64,000 nt of DNA from Saprospiraceae bacterium. GTDB taxonomy: Bacteria; Bacteroidota; Bacteroidia; Chitinophagales; Saprospiraceae. The DNA lies in NCBI GenBank assembly GCA_028280415.1, contig JANQLV010000061.1:248001-312000 (forward strand). The letters are read 5' to 3'. The position numbers and the translations under genes were made by a program. Below, one piece after another: positions 1-8,508 of this stretch. Below the pieces are notes generated by a model. That model was given only the letters and a program-made list of their open reading frames with translations. It searched no databases and was not told the DNA's origin. How positions within the stretch are numbered: position 1 is the first letter of the stretch; each line of letters opens with the position of its first letter.

Positions 1-410
1 ATTCCCAGTTCATCCTTCATCATTTCGCTGACCCAGACTTCTTTATTGGATGTAATAACCCTTACGACATCATCCAGTAATTTCCCCTCAAAGCCCTTTG
101 CTTTATAGATTTGTCTGATCTCTTCCCGTTCGGATTCGGGGAGGTGCTCAACTTCCCAATATTCATTTTGCTCGTGTTTGTGGAAATTATCTTTATCGGA
201 TTTAGCGGAGAGGTAGGCACCGACGGACATAGAGAATCCATCAGCAAGCAGGTTGGCAAATCCGAGAATTAAAATGATTCCGGCATCCAGGCCAGCTCCA
301 ACTGCGCCGGCTACCACTGCAAAAGTAGTAATAGCGCCATCTATACCACCATAGACAAACTCCCCGAGATATTCTTGAAGATATCCTTTATTCTCGGCCT
401 GATTTTTCAT
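1..410 (-). CDS. VIT1/CCC1-family transporter, C-terminus cut by window edge
   Basis: The minus-strand frame reads from an ATG at 410 off the window edge, giving about 136 residues. The N-terminus contains the motif YGGIDGAITTFAVVAG, followed by a second hydrophobic stretch with GFANLLADGFSMSVGAYLS. These are hallmarks of the VIT1/CCC1 (DUF125) family of membrane Fe2+/Mn2+ transporters. The acidic/basic loop after the second segment (HEQNEYWEVEHLPESEREEI) matches the cytosolic metal-binding region of this family. Substrate choice (iron or manganese) cannot be told from this part. It lies downstream of the 118-residue gene on the same strand and may be co-transcribed with it. Confidence 0.85.
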   Translation of the reverse strand, partial: MKNQAENKGYLQEYLGEFVYGGIDGAITTFAVVAGAVGAGLDAGIILILGFANLLADGFSMSVGAYLSAKSDKDNFHKHEQNEYWEVEHLPESEREEIRQIYKAKGFEGKLLDDVVRVITSNKEVWVSEMMKDELG

Positions 411-434
411 TTGATATATTTAAGCTAAGATGTG

Positions 435-484
435 AGTACCAGCATCGAAACCAAAAGCCTATCCTTGATTTTGATGCTGGTACT
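435..484 (-). terminator. Perfect 12-bp hairpin between the 118-aa gene and the VIT1-like gene
   Basis: AGTACCAGCATC at 435-446 is the exact inverse of GATGCTGGTACT at 473-484, with a 26-base loop. No run of T follows on the minus strand, so it may be a weak terminator, an mRNA stabiliser or a processing site rather than a true intrinsic terminator. Confidence 0.4.
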
Positions 485-518
485 TGCTACTCGGGCAGCT
501 TGCCTGGTATTTGATATA

Positions 519-875
519 CTAAGCAAAGGAATTGCTACCTTGTTCATTTTGCTCTGATAAGGTCCAATGATCGGTAGAAGTTGTCTGTAACCAGATATTA
601 CCAGACTTTCTAAAAACCTGAGCGTTTAGACCATAATCCTCTTTAAGTCGACCTTCAAGAGTACTCACTTTCTGATGGGCATTAATACTTAATTCTCCCG
701 AACTTTGAACCGTTCGAATTTCGCCGATAGTTTTATTGGCATCAATTTGCGTTTTTTCTGTATTGCCTTCGCCAGCCTCATGTTGCTTGGTGTAAAATTC
801 GATTTTCAAATTCTGGAATTTCGCGTTAAACTCCGATTGTATTTCACTAATCTTTTTGCTATCAGAAATTATCAT
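519..875 (-). CDS. Small hydrophilic protein of unknown function (118 aa)
   Basis: I do not recognise a named domain. The product is soluble and charged, with no signal peptide or membrane segment. Its N-terminal half is probably helical (repeated K/E, Q and I/L spacing), and its C-terminal half is richer in W, T and S and ends in NEQGSNSFA. It has its own promoter of the window-wide tandem FNR-like type (915-980), so it is a member of that regulon. It is followed on the same strand by a hairpin and then by the VIT1-like transporter. Codon use is like that of its neighbours. It is probably a genuine small stress-associated gene; its function is unknown. Confidence 0.7.
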   Translation of the reverse strand: MIISDSKKISEIQSEFNAKFQNLKIEFYTKQHEAGEGNTEKTQIDANKTIGEIRTVQSSGELSINAHQKVSTLEGRLKEDYGLNAQVFRKSGNIWLQTTSTDHWTLSEQNEQGSNSFA

Positions 876-914
876 AACTAAAATTTTTATCCATTCAATA
901 AATTAAACTAGTTT

Positions 915-980
915 CAAAGTTAATGGCCAGATGGTGTATGCCGGATGATAAAACTCAGAACTCTGAATGATTTTGATCAA
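915..980 (-). promoter_or_regulatory. Tandem FNR-like operator and promoter of the 118-aa gene
   Basis: The distal site is ATGATTTTGATCAA (967-980) and the proximal site ATGATAAAACTCAG (945-958), with centres 22 bp apart. The -7 box TAACTTTG (minus strand, 915-922) is centred exactly 33 bp downstream of the proximal centre. The start codon at 875 is 77 bp from the proximal centre. Confidence 0.8.
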
Positions 981-1658
981 TTACATTTTTAGGGGCCGTT
1001 GAATTCTCGTAAAATAATCACAGACTTCAAAAACCAATTGTTCATTTAAAATCTGGTTAAATTGATAGTTATTGGGATTGAGTCGATACTGTACCGTATC
1101 TCCACTGGAAAGGTTTTCGACCAAAGTAATCTCTTCTAATCGTTCCAGATCGGTAGGAATGTTAGCTGCGGATAAAATCAGATCGCGGTCCGGGGTCATG
1201 CTTAGAATCAATACCTCCCAGTCATCTGTATTGAGCTGCTTATTCAATATCTGATGCCCTTTGAATTGACGCAGGACCTGATATTCACCGATTTCAAATA
1301 AAGTATCGCTTAACATCAAATCTGCAAAAATAGAGTCGCCCTTGATGATCACGGGAACAGGTTCTTTCATAAAAGAGACATACATCAAATCATCTTCTAT
1401 TCTTACCTCTTTGTATACCTGGACCTCTTCTAAAGTCGTAGCAATGGAGTAGAGCTTTTCTTTATAGACTGTATTATTAGTTATTCGCACTGTTGCACTG
1501 TCTGAGGAGCAGAGAAAAACGCCCCGGTACATCATTGGGAAATTATTCAAAGTAAGGCCATCATGCGGCTGAGGTTCGGAAAAAACAACCGGAGGGGTAC
1601 AGGCGCTTAAAAAGCTAAGTACCAGTACTATACTAAGAGAATAAGATAGATTTTTCAT
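981..1658 (-). CDS. Lipoprotein of unknown function (225 aa)
   Basis: The N-terminus is a lipoprotein signal peptide with the lipobox LSAC and Cys20, so the protein is expected to be anchored to the membrane facing the periplasm or outside. The mature part has alternating short beta-prone segments (for example VPVIIKGDSIFADLML) and no motif I can assign to a family. It diverges from the USP gene at 1820 across a 161-bp spacer. The tandem operator in that spacer fits the plus-strand gene in orientation, so regulation of this one is unclear. Its stop codon lies right next to the distal operator site of the 118-aa gene. Confidence 0.8.
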   Translation of the reverse strand: MKNLSYSLSIVLVLSFLSACTPPVVFSEPQPHDGLTLNNFPMMYRGVFLCSSDSATVRITNNTVYKEKLYSIATTLEEVQVYKEVRIEDDLMYVSFMKEPVPVIIKGDSIFADLMLSDTLFEIGEYQVLRQFKGHQILNKQLNTDDWEVLILSMTPDRDLILSAANIPTDLERLEEITLVENLSSGDTVQYRLNPNNYQFNQILNEQLVFEVCDYFTRIQRPLKM

Positions 1659-1720
1659 GTTTTTGCTGCCAAGTTCTTCATAGTTGAAAAAATAAGCACT
1701 GATTTTTAATAAACTAAAGA

Positions 1721-1786
1721 TTGAGAAATATCATACAAGAGAATGATTAAAGTCAGAATAGCTAAACAGAATCCGGTATAACTTGG
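1721..1786 (+). promoter_or_regulatory. Tandem FNR-like operator and promoter of the USP-CBS-OMP operon
   Basis: Sites TTGAGAAATATCAT (1721-1734) and ATGATTAAAGTCAG (1743-1756) have centres 22 bp apart. The -7 box TAACTTGG (1779-1786) is centred 33 bp after the proximal site. The ATG is at 1820. Confidence 0.75.
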
Positions 1787-1819
1787 CCGAAAGATTATCT
1801 ACCAATAAAAAGTAATGAT

Positions 1820-2665
1820 ATGAAAATTTTGTTTCCTACTGATTTTTCAGTTCCCGCGCAGAATGCTTTTCAGCATGCTCTTCTTCTAGCAACCAAATCT
1901 AAAGCTGAAATTACTTTGTTACACGTTATTTATCCGGTGGTGGACGCGGCAGAAATTCCTGTTTTTGCAGTAAGAGCAATTAATGATCAAATAGAAACAG
2001 CTAAGGAGTTAGCCGAAATATTTATTGATAATGGAAAGACCGAATTGGGAGAAGAACTGACTGAAGAACCCTCAATTACTACCAAAGTGGTTGTAGGAGC
2101 GCCTGTTTCTAAAATCAGACAAGAGGTAAAGGATATAGATGCAGACTTGATCATTATGGGAACACAGGGGAAACATAGTACGCTCGAGAAAATTATGGGC
2201 TCGGTTAGTACGGGAGTAATTGAAAAAGCTAATTGTCCGGTAATGCTGGTTCCCGAAAATGCAAAATTTAAGATGTTCCATTCCGTGGTTTATGCAACGG
2301 ATGTTGAGGAAGCCGATCCTTTTGAAATCTGGAAAACCTCTAACCTCTTAGCTCCGCTCAGCGTTATTATCAGAGTATTGCACGTCAGTACGGGAAATGA
2401 ATCAGATTCAAAACAGGAGCATTTTGAAAAATTGAAAAAGTATTTTGAAGATAATCCTCTGGGCTTGCAAATGCAGTTTTATAATCTCAGAGCATCGAAT
2501 GTAGAGGAAAAAATTAATGAGTTTCTCTACGATTATGATGCAGATTTATTGGTAATGTATCGTCCGGGAAAATCTTTCCTGGAGCGAATTTTTTCGAAAA
2601 GTTATACTAAAGCAATGGCTCGTAAAACTCAGGTGCCATTATTAGTAATGAAGGATGTTGTTTAA
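1820..2665 (+). CDS. Universal stress protein, two UspA domains (281 aa)
   Basis: The product has two tandem USP folds. The first opens with MKILFPTDFS and carries the nucleotide-binding G-2x-G-9x-G-S pattern (MGTQGKHSTLEKIMGS, about residues 113-128), so it should bind ATP. The second half ends in VPLLVMKDVV and keeps the fold, but its loop (RPGKSFLERIFSKS) lacks that pattern. Such double-domain USPs are cytosolic and are linked in many bacteria to survival under oxygen or energy limitation. It is the first gene of an operon with the CBS protein (16-bp gap) and a small outer-membrane protein, under a tandem FNR-like promoter. Confidence 0.95.
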   Translation: MKILFPTDFSVPAQNAFQHALLLATKSKAEITLLHVIYPVVDAAEIPVFAVRAINDQIETAKELAEIFIDNGKTELGEELTEEPSITTKVVVGAPVSKIRQEVKDIDADLIIMGTQGKHSTLEKIMGSVSTGVIEKANCPVMLVPENAKFKMFHSVVYATDVEEADPFEIWKTSNLLAPLSVIIRVLHVSTGNESDSKQEHFEKLKKYFEDNPLGLQMQFYNLRASNVEEKINEFLYDYDADLLVMYRPGKSFLERIFSKSYTKAMARKTQVPLLVMKDVV

Positions 2666-2681
2666 TAAAAGTCAAAAAAAT

Positions 2682-3089
2682 ATGGATCTTTCTGCTTCAG
2701 TAAAAACAATTATGTCCTCGGATTTGGTTACTGTTGATAGTACCACTCCGGTTAAGGTATTGAAGACCAAGTTTAAAAGACGCGGTATTCATCATATTCT
2801 GGTAGATGATGAGCATGATAATCTATTGGGAATTATCAGCACAGAGGATTTGTTGCGTACAGCTCACTTCCCGGCCAAAGAAGAATTGCTACTGGCCAAG
2901 CATATTATGACGGTTAGCCCGGTAAAAGTACATTTGGATGCTTCAATCAAATCTGCGATTGAGATTTTTTTGGATAATTACTTCAGAGCAATACCGATCG
3001 TTGATGCCGAGGAAAAATTGGTGGGTATTATTACCCCATATGATGTATTAGCTGCACTGGATGGAAGATTAGCTATCGAAAATTTCTAA
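2682..3089 (+). CDS. CBS-domain pair protein (135 aa)
   Basis: Two CBS motifs make up the whole protein: the first around IMSSDLVTVDSTTPVKVL and the second around IMTVSPVKVHLDASIKSA, each ending in a GIIS/GIIT strand. CBS pairs bind adenine nucleotides and act as energy sensors. I chose the ATG at 2682 because the in-frame ATG at 2655 overlaps the end of the USP gene and adds a tail (MLFNKSQKN) not expected in the family. Translation is probably coupled to the preceding USP, with which it forms an operon. Two paralogues lie elsewhere in the window (18743 and 28827), also in stress-gene contexts. Confidence 0.92.
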   Translation: MDLSASVKTIMSSDLVTVDSTTPVKVLKTKFKRRGIHHILVDDEHDNLLGIISTEDLLRTAHFPAKEELLLAKHIMTVSPVKVHLDASIKSAIEIFLDNYFRAIPIVDAEEKLVGIITPYDVLAALDGRLAIENF

Positions 3090-3091
3090 AA

Positions 3092-3652
3092 ATGAGAAAT
3101 ATACTCTTAAGCATTGTTTGTACGGTATTCCTGGGGACTGTCCATGCACAGGATAATTCGATGCGTTTCTTTGCTGGCTCAATATTCGAGATCGGCCTTA
3201 ATTCGCAAAACAATGCTACTATCGGCGGAGTACTGGGTTTTGCTGAGAAAAATTATTTTTTTGGGATATATGGTACAAATACCTTTTACGATGAAATATT
3301 GGTAAAAGAATCATCGTACCAAAAGTCTTTAGGTTTAGGAGGTCTTATGATTGGCTTTACCCTTCCTTCTGAGGAACGTGCACACCTATTTGGTTCTTTA
3401 AAACTTGGTTGGGGAGAGGCACGTCTTTCTGACTATTATGACGACAACAGTATCAGATCTTATAAGAACGCTGTCTTTGCAATTAACCCCGAAATTGGAG
3501 TAGAAGTTAGAGTAACCTCCTGGTATAGTTTTGCGCTTACCGCGAATTATCGACTGGTAGAGGGGGTTGATAATTTGCCATCTATGGGGGATTATGATTT
3601 TGAAAACTATGGTTTAGGGGTCGTTTTTCGCTTTGGGAATTTTGCTTATTAA
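3092..3652 (+). CDS. Small outer-membrane beta-barrel-like protein (186 aa)
   Basis: A signal peptide ends near VHAQD, and the rest has alternating amphipathic strands ending in the aromatic-rich tail GVVFRFGNFAY. This pattern is typical of small 8-stranded outer-membrane barrels (the OmpW/OprF-like size class). No specific family motif is recognised. It starts 2 bp after the CBS stop codon and is surely in the same operon, so it belongs to the tandem-FNR regulon. Its 3' end overlaps the convergent flavodoxin-like gene by 4 bp. Confidence 0.75.
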   Translation: MRNILLSIVCTVFLGTVHAQDNSMRFFAGSIFEIGLNSQNNATIGGVLGFAEKNYFFGIYGTNTFYDEILVKESSYQKSLGLGGLMIGFTLPSEERAHLFGSLKLGWGEARLSDYYDDNSIRSYKNAVFAINPEIGVEVRVTSWYSFALTANYRLVEGVDNLPSMGDYDFENYGLGVVFRFGNFAY

Positions 3653-4257
3653 AAATCATTGGCACCTAAACGCTGTTTTCCAATTGACTGTCCAAATTGT
3701 TTCGCTTTATCTAAAGCAATTTCAATATTTGGAGTATCATCCGTTATGCTTTCATCGTTTGGACGCATCAACCAGTAAGCTTCCGAACCGATTAGTCTCC
3801 CCTCTTTAGCCGCCAATTTCTTTTCGAGAATTTTCTGTGCGCGATCAGTGGTTCCTGCACCGAGCGTAATAGCGATTACCGGCTTGTTCTCCAGATAAAT
3901 ATGATTTCTGATATAATTGCTAATGGCCCAGTCGGGAGCGAAATTATAAGTGTTTGCGCAAAAGACATATAAATCGAATTCTTCCTTTATTTTATAAGCC
4001 GAGGAAACGGTCATTACTTTAGCCGACCAACCCTCAGCACTGAGGCCTTCGGCGAAATTAGTACAGATTTGTTCGTCAAAATTATAGAAAGGATCCGGGT
4101 CATAAATGATCAGGGCAGTATTACTTTCTTCCGCTGAGCCGAATTGGTTGATTTTTTCATTACTGCTGGACTGTACAACTAAAGTAAGCGCTATCCAGAA
4201 TAAGGCAAGTCCTAAGGCTGTTTTTAAAAAAATCATCTTCCTCTTTTTCTTTTTCAT
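3649..4257 (-). CDS. Membrane-anchored flavodoxin-like protein (202 aa)
   Basis: After a basic N-terminus (MKKKKRK) there is one hydrophobic segment (about residues 8-27). The remainder reads as an alpha/beta flavodoxin-type domain: TALIIYDPDP gives the first strand and phosphate-loop region, DLYVFCANTYNFAPDWA the third strand, and VIAITLGAGTTDRAQ the fourth. The expected role is FMN binding or a flavodoxin-like scaffold at the membrane. The phosphate loop is not a classical T/S-x-T-x-x-T, so cofactor binding is uncertain. It diverges from the HlyD/ABC operon; the tandem operator between them fits the other gene in spacing. Confidence 0.65.
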   Translation of the reverse strand: MKKKKRKMIFLKTALGLALFWIALTLVVQSSSNEKINQFGSAEESNTALIIYDPDPFYNFDEQICTNFAEGLSAEGWSAKVMTVSSAYKIKEEFDLYVFCANTYNFAPDWAISNYIRNHIYLENKPVIAITLGAGTTDRAQKILEKKLAAKEGRLIGSEAYWLMRPNDESITDDTPNIEIALDKAKQFGQSIGKQRLGANDF

Positions 4258-4365
4258 TTCCTGTTAATTAAATTGATTGAACTAAAGCGATGAGCCAGGA
4301 GTGAAGAATGAGATACCTGCCCAATTTATTTATCACTAAATAAAGGTTTAAATGAACATAATTGA

Positions 4366-4431
4366 ATGACCTTTGTCATGTGTAATGTTGACCTGTGTCA
4401 TATAAAATGAAACTGGCTTCAGATAATTTTG
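4366..4431 (+). promoter_or_regulatory. Tandem FNR-like operator and promoter of the HlyD-ABC operon
   Basis: ATGACCTTTGTCAT (4366-4379) and TTGACCTGTGTCAT (4388-4401) have centres 22 bp apart. The perfect -7 box TAATTTTG (4424-4431) is centred 33 bp after the proximal site. This places the start of transcription just before the ATG at 4456 and excludes the TTG at 4429 as a start codon. Confidence 0.85.
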
Positions 4432-4455
4432 AGATTGTTTTTGAATTTTATTGAT

Positions 4456-5565
4456 ATGAATCAAATAACCAGGTGGAGAGAAAACTTTTTACAACTCGTT
4501 TGTATATCCACAATTTTATGTAGTCTAAGCGCTTGCAATAAAAAAACTGAAACGATTAAACCTCGTCTCAATGATTTAACGGAATCGATTTATGCTTCGG
4601 TGACCATCCAGCCCGAAGATATTTATACTGTTTATTCCAGTACTTCGGGCATACTTGAGGTTTTGACGATTGAGGAAGGTGATGCGGTTAAGTCCGGACA
4701 AATGCTTGCCCGGATTAAAACGATTGTACCAAGCTTGAATATCGAAAATGCCAATCTGAGCCTTGAATTGGCAAAGGAAAAATACCTGGGCCAAAGTAAT
4801 ACATTGGCAAGTATTAAAAATGAAATGGACCAGTTGGCGCAGCAGATTCAACTTGATTCTATTAATTATATTCGACAGATGAACCTGTGGAAACAAAATA
4901 TCGGTTCAAAAGCTGAACTGGAAAATAGAAAGTTGAAACTTGAAATCGGGCAAAAACAAAGAGCCGGCCTGTTTAAAAAATACCATCAGGCAGAAGTAGA
5001 ACTGGAAAACCTGTACAAGAAATCTCAAACCAGTTTGAAAAAAGCAAAAACCGATCTAAACGATTATACCATACAATCCAAAATTGACGGGAAGGTGTAC
5101 TCGCTTTTTAAGAATGAAGGCGAACGAATCAATCCTCAGGAACCTTTAGCCAGTATTGGTAAGGAAGAGGAATATATTATAGAAATGCGAATAGATGAGG
5201 TAGATATTGCAAGGGTCAAAAATGATCAGAAGGTTCTCATTACACTGGATGCCTATAATGGGCAGGTCTTTGAAGGGCATATTACCAGAATTTATCCTCA
5301 GAAAGATAAACAGACCCAGACTTTTAAAATCGAAGGTAAATTTGATCAAATCCCGGAAGTACTTTACGCAGGGCTTTCCGGGGAAGCTAATATCATTTTT
5401 GCTCAAAGAAAAAATGTATTGACCATTCCCCTGGAATATCTGATCGATCAGTCTAGAGTCAAAACAATTGATGGCGAGGTGAATGTTCAGACCGGAATAA
5501 AAACAATGGATCGAATTGAGATTATAAGTGGTTTGGATACGGCTACTCAAATTTTAAAACCTTAA
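4456..5565 (+). CDS. Periplasmic adaptor (HlyD/MacA-type membrane fusion lipoprotein)
   Basis: The protein has 369 residues from the ATG at 4456. The lipobox LSAC with Cys27 predicts a lipidated periplasmic protein. A split biotinyl-lipoyl domain is visible (GILEVLTIEEGDAVKSGQMLARI before the hairpin and DGKVYSLFKNEGERINPQEPLASIG after it), flanking a coiled-coil hairpin rich in Q, K and E. Beta-barrel and membrane-proximal domains follow. It is the adaptor of a MacAB/Lol-like ABC system encoded by the next two genes, 5 and 10 bp apart. No outer-membrane TolC partner is in the operon. Substrate unknown. Confidence 0.9.
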   Translation: MNQITRWRENFLQLVCISTILCSLSACNKKTETIKPRLNDLTESIYASVTIQPEDIYTVYSSTSGILEVLTIEEGDAVKSGQMLARIKTIVPSLNIENANLSLELAKEKYLGQSNTLASIKNEMDQLAQQIQLDSINYIRQMNLWKQNIGSKAELENRKLKLEIGQKQRAGLFKKYHQAEVELENLYKKSQTSLKKAKTDLNDYTIQSKIDGKVYSLFKNEGERINPQEPLASIGKEEEYIIEMRIDEVDIARVKNDQKVLITLDAYNGQVFEGHITRIYPQKDKQTQTFKIEGKFDQIPEVLYAGLSGEANIIFAQRKNVLTIPLEYLIDQSRVKTIDGEVNVQTGIKTMDRIEIISGLDTATQILKP

Positions 5566-5570
5566 GCAGA

Positions 5571-6833
5571 ATGACCAGGATGAGCCTCATTTTTGATATT
5601 ACCCGGACACATCTCTTGTCAAGGCTGAAACAATCCTCGATTGCAGCATTGGGAGTAACCTTTGGTATCGGGACCTATATCATCATGATGAGCTTTATGA
5701 CTGGATTGAATGGTTTGCTGGATGGACTGATCCTGAACCGAACGCCGCACATCCATATTTATAATGAGATCAAACCCAGTGCGCAACAGCCGGTGGATTA
5801 TTATCAGGCTTTCCAGAATAGTATAAATGTTGTTCATTCGATCAAACCTAAAAAGAGTCAGGTACGTCTTCATAATGCATTGCCATTAATGGCACATTTG
5901 AAAAAGGATACCCGTGTTAAAGGCGTAACCCCACAAGCGAATGCCAGGGTATTTTACCTGGCAGGATCGAATGAGCTAAACGGAATAGTTAACGGGATTA
6001 ATGCCCTGGAAGAAGTTCGGCTTTTTAATTTTGGAGATTATATTATTGGCGGAACGCCTCAGGATTTAATAAGAAACAGGAACGGAATTTTACTGGGTGC
6101 AGGTATCGCCAAAAAAATGTCTTTAAAAGTTGGAGATCGAGTGCAGGTGAGTACTGCTACCGGAGGAATTTTTCCGCTCAAAATCGTCGGACTCTATCAA
6201 AGTGGATTGGCAGAAATTGATAATGTACAAAGCTTTGTCAACCTGAAAACGGCGCAGCAATTGTTGGGAGAAGGCTCTAATTACATTTCCGACCTCAATG
6301 TAAAACTTTGGGATATGGAAAATGCGGTAGAGATGTCTAAAAACATTAGCAGGCAATTCAAGCTTACGGCGATTGATATCAAAACGGCTAATGCACAGTT
6401 CGAAACCGGTACATCCATCCGGAATATTATCTCTTATGCAGTATCAATCACCTTGCTCATTGTGGCGGGTTTTGGGATTTATAATATCCTCAATATGCTG
6501 ATCTACGAAAAAATGAACGATATCGCTATTTTAAAAGCGACCGGATTTTCGGGTACGGATGTACAGCTCATTTTCATCAGCCAGGCAGTAATTATTGGGA
6601 TCCTTGGAGGAATTATTGGTCTTTTGCTGGGCTATGGCGTTTCGGTTTTGATTAGCAATACCCCTTTTGAAACAGAGGCCCTGCCGACGATCGAAACTTT
6701 TCCGGTCAATTTTGATCCGGCTTTTTATGTCATTGGGATTGTGTTCGCTATGCTCTCTACTTTTTTAGCGGGTTATCTGCCTTCGCGTAAAGCAAAACAT
6801 ATTGATCCAATCGAAATCATTCGTGGTCAATAA
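5571..6833 (+). CDS. ABC transporter permease, MacB/FtsX type (420 aa)
   Basis: One transmembrane segment near the N-terminus (about residues 22-45) is followed by a large periplasmic MacB-like domain (about 50-270). Three further segments lie near the C-terminus, including IISYAVSITLLIVAGFGIYNIL and the FtsX-type motif KMNDIAILKATGFS. This is the layout of MacB/LolC/LolE permeases, which work by mechanotransmission rather than by forming a channel. It is the middle gene of the adaptor-permease-ATPase operon and should function as a dimer with the ATPase encoded next. Confidence 0.92.
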   Translation: MTRMSLIFDITRTHLLSRLKQSSIAALGVTFGIGTYIIMMSFMTGLNGLLDGLILNRTPHIHIYNEIKPSAQQPVDYYQAFQNSINVVHSIKPKKSQVRLHNALPLMAHLKKDTRVKGVTPQANARVFYLAGSNELNGIVNGINALEEVRLFNFGDYIIGGTPQDLIRNRNGILLGAGIAKKMSLKVGDRVQVSTATGGIFPLKIVGLYQSGLAEIDNVQSFVNLKTAQQLLGEGSNYISDLNVKLWDMENAVEMSKNISRQFKLTAIDIKTANAQFETGTSIRNIISYAVSITLLIVAGFGIYNILNMLIYEKMNDIAILKATGFSGTDVQLIFISQAVIIGILGGIIGLLLGYGVSVLISNTPFETEALPTIETFPVNFDPAFYVIGIVFAMLSTFLAGYLPSRKAKHIDPIEIIRGQ

Positions 6834-6843
6834 TTTTTAAACT

Positions 6844-7518
6844 ATGGATTTTATACTTGAGGCCAGAGCGGTCAATAAATACTTTCGGAATCCGGTGCTT
6901 TTTCATGTGCTTAAGAATATTTCCTTTGGGATTAATGAGGGAGAGTTCGTATCTATCATGGGGAAGTCCGGTTGTGGAAAATCTACCTTGCTTTATATCC
7001 TGTCTACTATGGATACGGACTACGAAGGAGATTTATTTATTAATAAAAGAAAATTGACGGGCTTAACAGGACCTGAACTGGCTCATGTCCGGAACGAACA
7101 AATCGGCTTTGTCTTTCAGTTTCACTACCTCCTGCCTGAATTCAGTGTTTTGGAAAACGTTATGTTACCCGCGCGGAAACTTGCCCGGAAAAGTCCCAAG
7201 CAAATCCGTATGGACGCTATGGAAAAGCTGGACTTACTGGGGATAAAAGATCAGGCTCTGAAAAAGGCGTCTATGATTTCTGGTGGACAAAAACAACGTG
7301 TGGCTATTGCCCGGGCTTTGATCAATGATCCGAAAATAATTATGGGGGATGAACCTACCGGAAACCTCGATAGCAAAAACTCTCTTAATGTTTTCAATAT
7401 CTTTAAGCAATTGAGCATAGAACAAAATCTTTCCTTATTAGTGGTTACACATGATCTGGATTTTGCCCGTAAAACAGATCGCATTATAGAAATGGCAGAT
7501 GGAGAGATTATTAGTTAA
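6844..7518 (+). CDS. ABC transporter ATPase, LolD/MacB type (224 aa)
   Basis: It is a complete nucleotide-binding domain: Walker A GKSGCGKST (about residues 40-48), Q-loop in FVFQFHYLLPEFSVLENVMLP, signature ISGGQKQR, Walker B IIMGDEPTGNLD and the H-loop VVTHD. The LPEFxVLENVMLP segment is typical of the LolD/MacB/FtsE group. It energises the permease at 5571 and is the last gene of the operon; no clear terminator hairpin was seen after it. Confidence 0.95.
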   Translation: MDFILEARAVNKYFRNPVLFHVLKNISFGINEGEFVSIMGKSGCGKSTLLYILSTMDTDYEGDLFINKRKLTGLTGPELAHVRNEQIGFVFQFHYLLPEFSVLENVMLPARKLARKSPKQIRMDAMEKLDLLGIKDQALKKASMISGGQKQRVAIARALINDPKIIMGDEPTGNLDSKNSLNVFNIFKQLSIEQNLSLLVVTHDLDFARKTDRIIEMADGEIIS

Positions 7519-7650
7519 AACATCTCGGTCCCGGGGGTGATTTTACTAAACATGAAGGGACTTCAAATCACAGTGCCGGTTCCGGAGCAATAATGTCATA
7601 TACTCCCCGATAATATCCTGCCACATCGGTTGAAAATGGAAATAAGCAGG

Positions 7651-8220
7651 TTAATAACTTCTATAGATATCGTCAAACCAGCCATTAGAAATTGAAATGA
7701 TATCAAGGCTGTCTTCTGGATTCACTAATTTGAAATTAAATTCGCCTGAACAAATATTTTCAACAGTATCTAACTTTGTAATGCTAATTCGGGCATTAGA
7801 AAAATCTTTAACAAAAAACTCTTTTTCAATTCTTTCTTCATCAGGGGATTGAATTTCTAAAGAATATTTGATACTAATGGAATCCAGTTCGTCCCAATTA
7901 ATAAGTCCTTCGTTATTTACAGGTTCTAGCAGGATATTAATTCTTTCTCTTCGAAAGCCCCATTCTGAAACCTTGAGAGCGCTGATTTTTAATGAATTAG
8001 GGCCATGGATGTAAGTGCCGGATTCATCATAGATGATATGTAGTTTTTTTGCGGTATATCCAGCATTATCTGCCATCCAGGCTTCATCATCTAGTATACA
8101 AGCAAAATTTTCTTCACCACTTTGAGTAGCATTTGGTAATTTGTCAACTAATTCGATACGGTCATCACTGCAGGAGTTGAGTATTAAAAAAACGATCGAG
8201 AGCATTAATATTTTTTTCAT
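7651..8220 (-). CDS. Lipoprotein of unknown function (189 aa)
   Basis: A lipoprotein signal peptide ends at Cys17 (lipobox LNSC). The mature part is acidic and beta-rich; segments such as CILDDEAWMADNAGYTAKKL and ICSGEFNFKLVNPEDS resemble the small DUF6252-like lipoproteins common in Bacteroidota, but that assignment is tentative. It is flanked by spacers of 132 and 288 bp and appears to be a single-gene unit. No tandem operator is seen upstream. Confidence 0.7.
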   Translation of the reverse strand: MKKILMLSIVFLILNSCSDDRIELVDKLPNATQSGEENFACILDDEAWMADNAGYTAKKLHIIYDESGTYIHGPNSLKISALKVSEWGFRRERINILLEPVNNEGLINWDELDSISIKYSLEIQSPDEERIEKEFFVKDFSNARISITKLDTVENICSGEFNFKLVNPEDSLDIISISNGWFDDIYRSY

Positions 8221-8508
8221 AAAAAAAGTTGTCGTGATTGGATAGTTAAAATTAAAAAGACTCCCATTCCGAATAATGGCTCTTTTTAATTAAATCACAT
8301 TTTTTTTAATGAACTATTAATAAATTTGTTGTTGCTTACTTCTTTGCAGGCTGGACTATAGTATTTCAAGGGATGAATCCGGATGATAAACCTCCTTAAC
8401 AAGAAAAATAATCAGTCTTTAATTCAAGAAGTAATTCAAATGCAGGTGGGATGATGTGTTTACCTGTACCTGAATGGGCTCAGAATCAGCTTCCCTATTT
8501 TAGTGTTT

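Noticed and set aside
4429-4456. TTG start that lengthens the HlyD-like protein by 9 residues
   Set aside because: The TTG lies inside the -7 box of the promoter, so it would not be transcribed; the ATG at 4456 also gives a proper lipoprotein signal.
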